A stretch of DNA of 64,000 nucleotides from Tersicoccus mangrovi (lineage in GTDB: Bacteria > Actinomycetota > Actinomycetes > Actinomycetales > Micrococcaceae), in assembly GCF_036881825.1 (NCBI RefSeq), contig NZ_JBAJMW010000008.1, forward strand, positions 1 to 64,000, given 5' to 3'. Both the position numbers and the translations under genes were made by a program. The notes beneath the pieces are model-generated. The model searched no databases, was not told the origin of the DNA, and saw nothing but the letters and a program-made list of their open reading frames with translations. Of the stretch, positions 49,184 to 57,536 are shown in pieces (the first letter of the stretch is position 1; each line of letters starts with the position of its first letter).

Positions 49184-50407
49184 ATGAGTGCCGGCCGTGC
49201 CCGCCCCACCGTCCTGGCCGTGCTGCTCGCCGGAGGTGCCGGCGGTCGGATGGGCCCGTTGACGGCGGAGAAGGCCAAGCCGGCGCTGCCGTTCGCCGGC
49301 TCGTACCACCTGATCGACGTGCCGCTCTCCAACCTCGTGCACAGCGGGATCACGGACGTGTGGGTGATCGAGCAGTTCCAGCCGCACTACCTCAACGAGC
49401 ACGTGGCCAACGGCCGGCCGTGGGACCTGGACCGCACGCACGGCGGGCTGCGGCTGCTGCCGCCGTTTCAGGGCGACGACGGAGAGGGCTTCGCTCAGGG
49501 CAACGCGGACGCGCTGTACCGGCAGGCCGAGCTGATCCGCGAGCTCGACCCGGACCTCGTGCTCACCCTCAGCGCCGACCATCTCTACCGGCTGGACTAC
49601 CGGGACGTCGTCGACACCCACCTCGCTGCGGGCGCGGACCTGACCATGGTGACCACCCAGCTCTCCGGGGACGTGTCCCGGTTCTCCGTGGTGCAGACCG
49701 AGGACGGGCGGGTCACGGACTTCGCGTACAAGCCGGACGAGCCGGCGAGCAGGCTCGTGGGCACCGAGGTGTTCCTCTACGACGCGGACGCGCTGCTGGA
49801 CACCTTGGCGATGCTGCTGGAGCGGGACGGGAAGCTCGAGGACTACGGGGACGCGTTGGTGCCCCACCTCGTGGAGCACGGCACCGTGGTCGAGCACCGG
49901 CTCGAGACCTACTGGCGGGACGTCGGCACCATCGAGAGCTACTGGGAGGCGCACCAGGAACTGCTGCGCGGCACCGGGTTCGACGTCGCCGATGCCGCCT
50001 GGCCGATCTACACGGCGCAGCCGCAGACCCGGCCGGCGTTCATCGCCGCGGACGCGAGCGTGAGCAACAGCCTGGTGAGCCCCGGCGCGGAGATCCACGG
50101 CATGGTGATCGACTCGGTGATCGGGCCGCGCGTGAACGTCGCCGCGGGCGCCACCGTCCGGGCCTCCGTGCTGATGGACGGTGTGCGGGTCGCCGAGGAC
50201 GCGACGGTGACGAAGGCGCTCGTGGACATCGACACGCGGATCGGCGCGGGCGCCGAGGTGGGCGTGGGCGCGTCCGAGGACCACACCCTCTCCTCCGACG
50301 GGGACGGCGACGCCGACATCACCGTTCTCGGCGACCACTACGAGGTGCGTGCACGGCGCACGATCCAGGCCGGTGCGCAGTTCCCGGTGGCCGACCGGGC
50401 GGACTGA
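49184..50407 (+). CDS. glgC: Glucose-1-phosphate adenylyltransferase-type nucleotidyltransferase
   Basis: A 407-residue sugar-phosphate nucleotidyltransferase with a C-terminal left-handed beta-helix. The signature LLAGGAGGRMGPLTAEKAKPALPFAG is a GlgC-like variant, with GGAGGRM in place of the usual GGRGTRL. DVPLSNLVHSGI, FAQGNADALYRQ and TYWRDVGTIESYWEAH follow the family. It probably makes ADP-glucose for glycogen or related alpha-glucans, though other NDP-sugars are possible. Ribosome site GGAG is 6 nt before the ATG. It is divergent from the GH1 operon and convergent with the pilus operon. Confidence 0.82.
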   Translation: MSAGRARPTVLAVLLAGGAGGRMGPLTAEKAKPALPFAGSYHLIDVPLSNLVHSGITDVWVIEQFQPHYLNEHVANGRPWDLDRTHGGLRLLPPFQGDDGEGFAQGNADALYRQAELIRELDPDLVLTLSADHLYRLDYRDVVDTHLAAGADLTMVTTQLSGDVSRFSVVQTEDGRVTDFAYKPDEPASRLVGTEVFLYDADALLDTLAMLLERDGKLEDYGDALVPHLVEHGTVVEHRLETYWRDVGTIESYWEAHQELLRGTGFDVADAAWPIYTAQPQTRPAFIAADASVSNSLVSPGAEIHGMVIDSVIGPRVNVAAGATVRASVLMDGVRVAEDATVTKALVDIDTRIGAGAEVGVGASEDHTLSSDGDGDADITVLGDHYEVRARRTIQAGAQFPVADRAD

Positions 50408-50461
50408 GCACCGCGTCGGCGTTCCCCACTGTTCGGTCGAGTCGGCGTCACAGCTCGCCGG

Positions 50462-50974
50462 TCACTGCCGCAGTTCGGCGCGGGCCTGCGCGACCGCCGT
50501 GATCGGGATGCCGTCGGGCATGACGATGCTGATCAGCGGGGGCCGGACGACGGCGTGCAGCTCGACCTGCGCGGTCCGCCCGTCGGAGGTGCCGGTTCCC
50601 GCGCCGATCGCCAACCCGTCGGCGGCCGCGTCCGGACCCAGGCCGTCGAGGTAGGCGCGAACGGCCCCGCTCACCCGGTCCGAGCGCAGCACCGGAACAG
50701 GCGCGGTCGTCGCGCCGTCCCCGGCCAGGTCGAAGGTGTCCGCGGCGGCCAGCGCCGCCGAGTCGGCGATCGCGAGCAGCTTCTTGTGCTCGATGTAGAC
50801 GGCGGTGATGCCGGCGGCCACGCTCGTCACCAGCAGGGTCAGGAGCACGAACCCGATGATGAGCACCGTGATCTGACCGGCCTCCCGGTCATCGGCGCGT
50901 CGCTTCGTCGCTGCCCGGCGGCCCGTCGTCGCGCAGTCCGTCGCGGCGCGGGCTGTCGGGTGACGGCGGCTCAC
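50462..50974 (-). CDS. TadG-like pilus-locus protein (Rv3654c-like)
   Basis: A 170-residue protein with one N-terminal helix (ITVLIIGFVLLTLLVTSVAAGIT, about 36-58) after a short basic stretch ending in EAGQ. It then has the LLAIADSAALAAADTFD pattern of TadE/TadG-like proteins. It probably is a minor, secreted pilus or secretion component. The GTG start overlaps the stop of the previous gene (GTGA). Last gene of the tad operon. Confidence 0.75.
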   Translation of the reverse strand: MSRRHPTARAATDCATTGRRAATKRRADDREAGQITVLIIGFVLLTLLVTSVAAGITAVYIEHKKLLAIADSAALAAADTFDLAGDGATTAPVPVLRSDRVSGAVRAYLDGLGPDAAADGLAIGAGTGTSDGRTAQVELHAVVRPPLISIVMPDGIPITAVAQARAELRQ

Positions 50975-51471
50975 CGGAACCTGCCGAGAATCTCGGTGGC
51001 GCTGGACTGGACGGTGGCGGCACTGAGCGCCGACCCGCCGACCGACGGCGCCAGGGGCAACGGCACGGTCAGGCGGACGGTCACGGTGACGCGGGAACCC
51101 GGCTCGCTGCACCGCGAGTCCGAGCACGCGACGCCGACGGTGTACGCGCCCCGATCGAAGCCGAAGTCGGCCATCGTCGTGGACGCCGCGGCCTCGGCCG
51201 CACCGGTGTCGGCCGCGGCCTCGCTCAGCGCGATGGTCTTGGCGGCCTGATCGGCGGCTCCGACGACGGCGAAGGACCCGGCCTGCACGGCCCCGAGGCT
51301 GAGGATGAAGTACACCACCGGCACCACCAGGAGGCTCCCGAGCACCACGAACTCGATGACGGCACTGCCGCTGTCCGCCTCACCGGGGGCACCGGTGACA
51401 CGACGACGTATCGCGTCGAGGGAGGGCCGCGGGGACGCCGATGCACGGTGCGCCGCGTCATGGCCCTGCAC
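50971..51471 (-). CDS. TadE/TadF-like minor pilin protein
   Basis: A 166-residue protein with a hydrophobic helix (VIEFVVLGSLLVVPVVYFILSLGAVQ near 38-63) preceded by DSGSA, the usual TadE-family arrangement. A soluble C-terminal region follows, containing a Cys pair (GVACSDSRC). It likely is a pseudopilin of the tad machine. Its start overlaps the previous gene by 14 bp. The GTG at 51471 is chosen for AGGGG upstream; internal starts are possible. Confidence 0.75.
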   Translation of the reverse strand: MQGHDAAHRASASPRPSLDAIRRRVTGAPGEADSGSAVIEFVVLGSLLVVPVVYFILSLGAVQAGSFAVVGAADQAAKTIALSEAAADTGAAEAAASTTMADFGFDRGAYTVGVACSDSRCSEPGSRVTVTVRLTVPLPLAPSVGGSALSAATVQSSATEILGRFR

Positions 51472-51889
51472 TGGCGTGCCCCTGTACTCGGAGCGACCCC
51501 GACGGCCCTATCAACCCGAGCACGGGCATCGGCGCACTGATGACGATCGTGAGGGTGCGGCGACCGCCGTCGCGGGTCTCCTCGGCCGTCACCGACCCGG
51601 CGTAGTCCGCCCCCAGGGTGGACTGCACGAGCTCCCGGGCGCGCTCCTGCCCCTCGCCAGCAGTTCGGTCGGCCAGGGCCCCGTAACGGGCACCGGAACT
51701 CGCGGCATCGATCAGCGTGTTCCGGACGTGCAGGATGACGGCGAGCTGGACGATGGACATGGCGAGCAGCGTGAGGACCGCGCCGACGAGCACGAAGTCG
51801 ACGACGGCGGATCCCCGCTCGGCGTCCTCGCGCTGCCGGCGACCGGCGGCGACCTCGTCGGCGACCTTGCCCGCCCCCGCCGATCTCAT
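51458..51889 (-). CDS. TadE-like minor pilin protein
   Basis: A 143-residue TadE-family protein: basic N terminus, GSAVVDFVLVGAVLTLLAMSIVQLAV (about 27-52), then an HVRNTLIDAASSGARYGA segment and a beta-rich soluble domain. Predicted minor pilin exposed on the cell surface. Start ATG 51889 overlaps the stop of the pilin-like gene (ATGA). Confidence 0.8.
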   Translation of the reverse strand: MRSAGAGKVADEVAAGRRQREDAERGSAVVDFVLVGAVLTLLAMSIVQLAVILHVRNTLIDAASSGARYGALADRTAGEGQERARELVQSTLGADYAGSVTAEETRDGGRRTLTIVISAPMPVLGLIGPSGSLRVQGHASAGP

Positions 51890-52185
51890 CGGCGGGGCTG
51901 CACCTGCTGCATGGCCTGTTCGAACAGTCCCTGCAGGGCGGGAGCGGCGATGGCGAGCAGGGCCGCGACCAGCACGGCGGACATGAGGGTGATCATCACC
52001 CAGCCGGGGACGTCGCCCCGCTCGGCGCCGTCGTCGCTCCGCACCCGTGCGAGGGCCAGCCGCGGCAGTGCGACGAGTGCGGCGACGAGCAGGGCGACGA
52101 TGCCGGTCGGGGCTGCACTGCTCTCTGACCGTTGCGGCCGGGTCCGCGGCAGCGTCGTGGCGAGGGTGGTGATGTGGTGCGTCAT
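51886..52185 (-). CDS. Small pilin-like protein of the tad locus
   Basis: A 99-residue protein with two hydrophobic segments: one near 28-45, and GWVMITLMSAVLVAALLAIAAPALQGLFEQAM near 60-92 after the charged ERGDVP. Position, size and the C-terminal amphipathic helix resemble a Flp-type pilin, but the usual prepilin cleavage motif (G followed by an EY pair) is not present. It may be an unusual major pilin, or a membrane accessory. A 66-nt gap separates it from tadC. Confidence 0.6.
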   Translation of the reverse strand: MTHHITTLATTLPRTRPQRSESSAAPTGIVALLVAALVALPRLALARVRSDDGAERGDVPGWVMITLMSAVLVAALLAIAAPALQGLFEQAMQQVQPRR

Positions 52186-52251
52186 GGTGCTCTCCTGTGC
52201 GGTGTCGTGCCGGCGGACCGGCGGGTGGGAAGGGATCGGATCGTCCGTGCG

Positions 52252-53193
52252 TCACCAACCGAGGTTCAGCAGGGCGATGCCGGGGAAGACGGCGAAGACG
52301 ACCGTGAGCGGCAGGACACCGAAGACGAGCGGCACCATCATGCCGATCTCCTTGCGGCCGGCGGCCTCCATCAACTGGCGTTTGGACAGGTCCCGGACAT
52401 CCGCGGCCTGCGCGTGGAGCACGTCGGCCAGCGGCGTCCCGCGTTCGATCGCGACATTCAGTCCGTCCACGAATCGAGCCAGCGGCGCAAGCCGGGTGCG
52501 GCGCGACAGGTCTCCGAGGGCCGTCCGCAGGGGCGTACCCGCCCGGTTCTGTGCCAGGACCCGCGCGAACTCCCCTGCCAGCTCACCGTGCGAGGTGCGG
52601 ACCACCCGCTCGAGTGCGCCGCCCGCGCTCTCCCCGGCGCTGACCGCGAGCGCCATGAGCTCGGCCAGGCTCGGGAACTCCGCGAGCATGCGCGCCTCCC
52701 GGCGCTTGATCTGCGCACCGAGCACGGCATCGCGCAGGGCGAAGCCGCCGACCGCACCGGCCAGGACGAGGAGCAGGGCGGCCAGGGTCGAGAGCCGGCC
52801 GGCAAGGGCGCCTGCGACCGCCACCACCGTGCCGGCCAGGAGGCCGAGACCGCACCAGACGGTCTGCTGCACGCGGTAGTCGAGGACGGTGTCGTCCCGT
52901 CCGGCCTGCTGGAGCCGACGGTCCGTCGCCGCGTTGCCGATGGTGAAGCGCGAGAACCAACGCGCGACGTCGACGATCACGGGACGGAAGATGCGCTCGA
53001 CCGGGCCGAACGGCGTCGCGGGTGCACTGTCGTCGAGGAGCCGGGAACGGGTGGCGGCGCCGCGCAGCTGCGGTGCGATCCGGTCGGCGAACGTCGGCGC
53101 CCGCAGGACGGGCAGCCGCACGATCGCGAGCCACAGACCGAGACCGGCCGCCGACCCGAGCAGGACGGCCCAGCCCCACTGCTCGGCCGTCAT
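52252..53193 (-). CDS. tadC: TadC-like type II secretion F-domain protein
   Basis: A 313-residue inner-membrane platform protein with a T2SSF domain. It has an N-terminal helix, a pair of central helices (about 115-160) and a C-terminal helix. The segment EFPSLAELMALAVSAGESAGGALERV near 178-203 is characteristic. It should form the pilus assembly platform with TadB. Start ATG 53193 overlaps the tadB stop (ATGA). Confidence 0.85.
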   Translation of the reverse strand: MTAEQWGWAVLLGSAAGLGLWLAIVRLPVLRAPTFADRIAPQLRGAATRSRLLDDSAPATPFGPVERIFRPVIVDVARWFSRFTIGNAATDRRLQQAGRDDTVLDYRVQQTVWCGLGLLAGTVVAVAGALAGRLSTLAALLLVLAGAVGGFALRDAVLGAQIKRREARMLAEFPSLAELMALAVSAGESAGGALERVVRTSHGELAGEFARVLAQNRAGTPLRTALGDLSRRTRLAPLARFVDGLNVAIERGTPLADVLHAQAADVRDLSKRQLMEAAGRKEIGMMVPLVFGVLPLTVVFAVFPGIALLNLGW

Positions 53194-54053
53194 CGCAGCA
53201 CCCGTTCGTCGGGCGGGAGGGAGCCGATCCGCAGCATCAGCCGGTAGCAGACGATCGAGACGACCAGCCCGCCGATCAGCACGGCGGCACCGGCGGCGGA
53301 GTTGTAGGCCGCCACGGCCTCCGGACGCGTCGCCATCAGGAGCAGGACGATCCAGGGCGCCGCGACCGCCAGCCGTGCGGCGTTGACCGTCCACGACTGC
53401 CGGGCCTCGAGCTCGCTGCGGGTGCGGGAGTTCTCGCGCAGGAAGTCGGAGAGGGTGCCGAGCAGCCGGCCCAGGTCCGAGCCGCCGACGTCGCGCGTCA
53501 TGCGCAGCGCCTCGATGATGCGGTCGGCGACCGGGTCGGCGAGCCGTTCCTTGAGTCGATCGAGGGCGGCCTCGAACTGGCCGCCGGAACGATAGTCGGC
53601 GCCGAAGTCCCGGAAGAAACGGCGCAGGTCCTCCGGCCCGCGCTCCCCCAGCTGCGTGAGCGCCTCGGCGAGCGAGAGGCCGGCACGGATGGCAGATCGC
53701 AAATGGTCGACGACGTCGGGCCACAGTTCCCGCAGGGACGCTGCCCTCCGGTGGGCGCGCCACCGGACCACGGCCAGGGGGAGCCAGCCGCCGAACAGCC
53801 CGAAGCACGCAGCGATGGGCGTGGCACCCGAACTGACCACGAAGACGAGGAGGAGGACGAGGACACCGGCGCCGATGCAGGTGGCGAGCAGAGCCGCCGG
53901 GCTCACGTTCTCGATTCCCGCGGAGAGGAGCATGGCCCGCAGGCGGCCGGGGCGATCGCCGGGAGCGCGTGCGGCCGTCCGGGGCCAGCAGGACCACCAG
54001 ACCAGCAGCAGGCCGATGCCGAGAAGCGTGCCGAGGACCACGGACATCGTCAC
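53190..54053 (-). CDS. tadB: TadB-like type II secretion F-domain protein
   Basis: A 287-residue platform protein with N-terminal helices (about 4-22 and 48-72), a cytoplasmic T2SSF region (ELWPDVVDHLRSAIRAGLSLAEAL near 113-136) and C-terminal helices. It pairs with TadC and the CpaF ATPase to drive pilus assembly. The GTG start overlaps the stop of cpaF by 4 bp, as do most genes of this operon. Confidence 0.85.
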   Translation of the reverse strand: MTMSVVLGTLLGIGLLLVWWSCWPRTAARAPGDRPGRLRAMLLSAGIENVSPAALLATCIGAGVLVLLLVFVVSSGATPIAACFGLFGGWLPLAVVRWRAHRRAASLRELWPDVVDHLRSAIRAGLSLAEALTQLGERGPEDLRRFFRDFGADYRSGGQFEAALDRLKERLADPVADRIIEALRMTRDVGGSDLGRLLGTLSDFLRENSRTRSELEARQSWTVNAARLAVAAPWIVLLLMATRPEAVAAYNSAAGAAVLIGGLVVSIVCYRLMLRIGSLPPDERVLR

Positions 54054-55291
54054 ACCTCCAGCAGGTCGGCGACGCGGTGACCGGCGCGGATCAGCTTGTC
54101 CTCGACTGGCATGCCGCTGCCGGTCGGAGCCAACTCGCCGTCGCGCCGGTCGAAGAGGACGGCGCTCTCGATCACGCCGTTCTCCACGCGGCGGCCGACG
54201 GCGAGGATCTGGGCGACCTGACGGTGGCCCGAGGCCAGTCGCTCGGCGTGGACGACGAGATCGAGGCAGGAGGCGACGGTCGGGACGACGAACGCGGCGC
54301 TGATGTTCTCGCCGGCGAGCAGGGGAAGCGTGCAGATCTTGGCGAGCGCATCGTGTGCGGAGTTGGCGTGGACACTGGCCATGCCCGGCAGACCGGCGTT
54401 CAACGCGATGAGCATGTCGAGCGCCTCGGCCTCGCGGACCTCGCCGACGATGAGCCGGTCCGGCCGCATCCGCAGCGCCTCCTTGACCAGCCGTCGCAGC
54501 GGGATCTCACCGGTCCCCTCGAGATTCTGCTGGCGGCACTGCATCCCGACGACGTCCCGCAGCGGCAGGTGCAGCTCGAAGATCTCCTCGACCGTGATGA
54601 CCCGCTCGCGTGAGCCGATCGACGCGCCGAGGCAGTTGAGCAGCGTGGTCTTGCCCGCTTGCGTGGCCCCCGAGACCAGGATGTTCAGACCCGCCCCGAC
54701 AGCCACGGCCAGGAATCGGGCGGCCGACGGCGAGAGGGACCCGAGGTCGACGAGGTGCTCGAGGCGGCGGGCGCGCACGACGAACTTGCGGATGTTGACC
54801 GACCAGTGCCGCCGGGTCACGTCGGGGATGACGACGTGCAGCCGGGAGCCGTCCGGCAGCGCGGCGTCGACGAACGGGCTGGACAGGTCGAGACGCCGAC
54901 CCGAGGACGCGAGCATCCGCTCGACCAGGTCGCGCACCTGCTGGTCGGTCAGCGACAGCGAGGTCAGCTCGGATTCCCCGCCGCGGGCGACGTACACCTC
55001 GCGAGGTGAGTTGATCCAGATCTCCTCGATGCCCGGATCGTCCAGGAACGGCTGCAGGGGGCCGAAGCCGGCGACCGCGTCGAAGACCTGACGCTGGGCC
55101 GCGGACAGGGCACCGAGCGGAGGCAGGGACGTGACGAGAGCGCGCTCGGAGTAGTCGTTGACCGCGGCGTCGATGAGCAAGCGGACCTCCGGCCCCTGCC
55201 GGGCCGGGTCCAGGCCACGGAGCCGGATGAGCTCGCGGACCTCCCCCTCGACGATCTGAACAGCGTCCACTGAAGGACCCCCCGTATTCAC
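54050..55291 (-). CDS. cpaF: Tad/CpaF-type secretion ATPase
   Basis: A 413-residue hexameric ATPase of the CpaF/TadA family that powers pilus extension. Walker A SGATQAGKTTLLN is near 207-219, the catalytic Glu region ITVEEIFELHLP near 231-242, and the conserved GMASVHANSAHDAL near 300-313. GTG at 55291 has GGGGGA about 7 nt upstream; a GTG 7 codons later is also possible. It heads a seven-gene operon. No prepilin peptidase (TadV) or TadZ-like gene is in the window. Its start region is duplicated near 56.9 kb. Confidence 0.92.
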   Translation of the reverse strand: MNTGGPSVDAVQIVEGEVRELIRLRGLDPARQGPEVRLLIDAAVNDYSERALVTSLPPLGALSAAQRQVFDAVAGFGPLQPFLDDPGIEEIWINSPREVYVARGGESELTSLSLTDQQVRDLVERMLASSGRRLDLSSPFVDAALPDGSRLHVVIPDVTRRHWSVNIRKFVVRARRLEHLVDLGSLSPSAARFLAVAVGAGLNILVSGATQAGKTTLLNCLGASIGSRERVITVEEIFELHLPLRDVVGMQCRQQNLEGTGEIPLRRLVKEALRMRPDRLIVGEVREAEALDMLIALNAGLPGMASVHANSAHDALAKICTLPLLAGENISAAFVVPTVASCLDLVVHAERLASGHRQVAQILAVGRRVENGVIESAVLFDRRDGELAPTGSGMPVEDKLIRAGHRVADLLEV

Positions 55292-55420
55292 GCGGCGTCC
55301 CCCACAGGCTCCCGCGACGGCCCGTCGTCACCGGACCGTGGAAGCAGCGTAACCGGCGCGGCCGAAGCCGACCAGCCTTGGGGAGCGCCCTGTGGACAAC
55401 GCCCCGCGCTCCTCGCACCG
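55259..55420. repeat. Direct repeat, copy A: cpaF promoter and start region
   Basis: About 160 bp that recur with few changes at 56844-57000. It covers, reading on the minus strand, a -10-like TACGCT within a conserved CCGGTTACGCTGCTTCC segment, the ribosome site GGGGGA, the GTG start of cpaF and its first codons. Confidence 0.88.
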
Positions 55421-55560
55421 GCCGACGGTGCCGGCGTCGCAGCCGGCGGCATGCCGCGGACGACGGGCCCACCCGGTGCGGCGAACGGGGTGGGCTCGCG
55501 GCCTCCCCCGAGGTGCGGGGAGCCGGCAGGACGGCGCGGTTCCGACCTGCCACGGGGGCC

Positions 55561-56757
55561 TCACGGCGCGAAGGCGTCACCGGGCCCGTCGTAGACGAGG
55601 ATCCGCAGCAACCAGACCGCCTGGAGGGCCACGAGTGCGACGACCAGGACGGCCTGCATCCAGCGGCGGCGCGGCCACGCGACCAGCGCCAGGGGCAGGG
55701 TGATCGACAGCAGGGCGAAACGGAGCAGACTCGAGGACAGGGTGCCCACCGCCAGCAGGTAGACCAAGTACGAGCCTCCCCAGGCCTGCAGCTCCGGGCC
55801 CAGCCGCCGTGCCGGGGGCGTGAAGGAGAGGACTATCACCACGACGGCACCGACCAGCACCAGGGGCAGGGCGAACGAGCCCACCCACTCGGCGAGCTTG
55901 TCCGCGACCCCACGGAAGGGCACATCGGCCGCGGCCCCGGCGCGCCACGCGGATTGCGTGCGGAAGTAGGCGTCCGGCACTCCGGTCACCGCCGCTGTCA
56001 GCCACGGCCAGATCAATCCTGAGACGCCGCCGACGGCGGCGAGGAGCAGCACCACCACCCGGTCACGCGGCGCGAAGTCCTCCCAGCCCCGGCTGCGCCA
56101 GCGGGCGATCCCGTGCCAGAGGACGACCACCACCATCGGCAGGGCGGCGGCCCGGGTGAACCCCAGCACCACGATGGCCAGCGCGGCCCACCCGTATCGC
56201 CTCCGATGGAGGAGCAGGAGGCTCACGGCGATCAGCAGCAGCGCCGTGGCCTCGGAATAGGCGATCGTGAGAACGCCCGCACTCGGGAATGCCGTCACCG
56301 CCGCGGCGGCCAGCTCCGGCAGAGCCGGCCGGGCGTGCACCGCGGCCGGCGCCGCCACCTGGACCACTCGGGCGACGACGACGGCGGCGCCGAGTCCGCA
56401 GAGCGTGGCCACCAGCGGCCCTGCCACGTCCCAGGGCAGTGCCGTCACCGTCATCACGGCACGACAGAGGAACGGGAACACCGGGTAGAAGGCCCAGGCG
56501 TTCTGCTGGACGGTGCCGTCCGGCCCGACGGGAAGCGTCGGCGGGTACCCGCTCCCGGCGATCCGCCGATACCAGTAACCGTCCCAGGACTCGCCGAGGA
56601 ACCGCCCGAAGGTGGGCGAACCCTGCGGGTAGGAGGTGCGGTTGGGCCCCTGCTCGTGCCACGCCAGGAGCAGCGGGGGCAGCAGGGCGATCCGGATGAC
56701 GACCGCGACGATCACCGCGCGCGCCCACCAGGGCAGGCCGGTCCAGCGCCGCCGCAT
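55561..56757 (-). CDS. PIG-V/mannosyltransferase-like integral membrane protein
   Basis: A 398-residue protein with about ten membrane helices. The luminal-loop motif WDGYWYRRIAGSGYP near 48-62 and AFYPVFPFLCR near 79-89 match the PIG-V (Mannosyl_trans2) type GT-C glycosyltransferases, which use lipid-linked sugars. It is likely a sugar transferase acting at the membrane, perhaps for surface glycans or pilin. I start at ATG 56757, where the helices begin. A GTG at 56874, with a strong ribosome site copied from cpaF, is in frame and would add 39 residues rich in Cys and Arg. Confidence 0.78.
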   Translation of the reverse strand: MRRRWTGLPWWARAVIVAVVIRIALLPPLLLAWHEQGPNRTSYPQGSPTFGRFLGESWDGYWYRRIAGSGYPPTLPVGPDGTVQQNAWAFYPVFPFLCRAVMTVTALPWDVAGPLVATLCGLGAAVVVARVVQVAAPAAVHARPALPELAAAAVTAFPSAGVLTIAYSEATALLLIAVSLLLLHRRRYGWAALAIVVLGFTRAAALPMVVVVLWHGIARWRSRGWEDFAPRDRVVVLLLAAVGGVSGLIWPWLTAAVTGVPDAYFRTQSAWRAGAAADVPFRGVADKLAEWVGSFALPLVLVGAVVVIVLSFTPPARRLGPELQAWGGSYLVYLLAVGTLSSSLLRFALLSITLPLALVAWPRRRWMQAVLVVALVALQAVWLLRILVYDGPGDAFAP

Positions 56758-56843
56758 CAGCCGGGCTGCACAACGCTCGTCGGCCGACTCGATCCGGCTC
56801 GACCGCGCTCCGGCACATCCGCGGACCGGTACCTGACGACAGG

Positions 56844-57000
56844 AACAGCGTCCACACGGACCCCCCGTATTCACGCGGCGTCCCCCACCGGCTTCCGCGA
56901 CGGCCCGTCGACACCGGACCGTGGAAGCAGCGTAACCGGTGCGGCCCATGCCGACCAGCCACTGGCGGCGTCCGGTGGACAGCCCCCGCTCCTCGCACCA
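56844..57000. repeat. Direct repeat, copy B: duplicated cpaF promoter and start region
   Basis: Matches copy A (55259-55420) over about 160 bp, including the TACGCT segment, GGGGGA and a GTG followed by AAT ACG GGG GGT. The copy lies just upstream of the PIG-V-like gene, whose frame it enters without a stop. The two copies bracket that gene as direct repeats. Confidence 0.88.
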
Positions 57001-57536
57001 GCGGGAAGCCGCCCACGACGAACCCACCCCGGCCCCAGCCCCGAACCCGCACCAGCCCCGCGAGCGGAATCGGGGCCGCGGCCGGATCGCCGCAGGGCCG
57101 CCCGCGGCAGACGACCGGAGTCGGCTGATCTGGCCGGAGGGCTCCTCCGGGCGGCTGCCTGATCGAGAGCGGCGGTGAGCTGTTCGTGATGTGCCGGGTC
57201 ACCGGCATATCCTTCCCGCACCGCCCCGACACGCCGGAGGGAGGACACGCCGAGGCCCGTGATTCTCAGCTGACAGCGCTTACACGGGTATAGGCGGGGC
57301 CGATAGTCGCAGGCGGGACTGGAGTGACGGTCGTGATCGACACGTCATCACGGCAGCCACACCGGCCCCACCCTGAAACACTGTCGTGATCTCGACGGGG
57401 CGGCCGCCAGCCGCCCGGTGTCGAGGCGACACGTCGTGAGCATCGGGGGGTGTTCACGGCGGGATCAGCCCTCACCGGACCGACCGGTGTGCCAATTCGC
57501 GCCCAGCCCCGCGGGCGTCATCGCGGAGATTATTCA
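57001..57536 (+). promoter_or_regulatory. Upstream region of the muramidase gene with repeated TCGTGA motifs
   Basis: About 540 bp without a convincing gene. It contains CGTGAT-9 nt-ATCACG (57332-57352), a second TCGTGATC near 57377 and GACACGTCGTGAGC near 57427. Hairpin TGCCGG/CCGGCA is at 57192-57207. These may be regulator sites for the secreted muramidase. No clear promoter is visible. Confidence 0.4.

Noticed and set aside
57266..57475. 69-residue minus-strand frame in the muramidase upstream region
   Set aside because: No ribosome site, no recognisable features, and it overlaps repeated regulatory-looking motifs.
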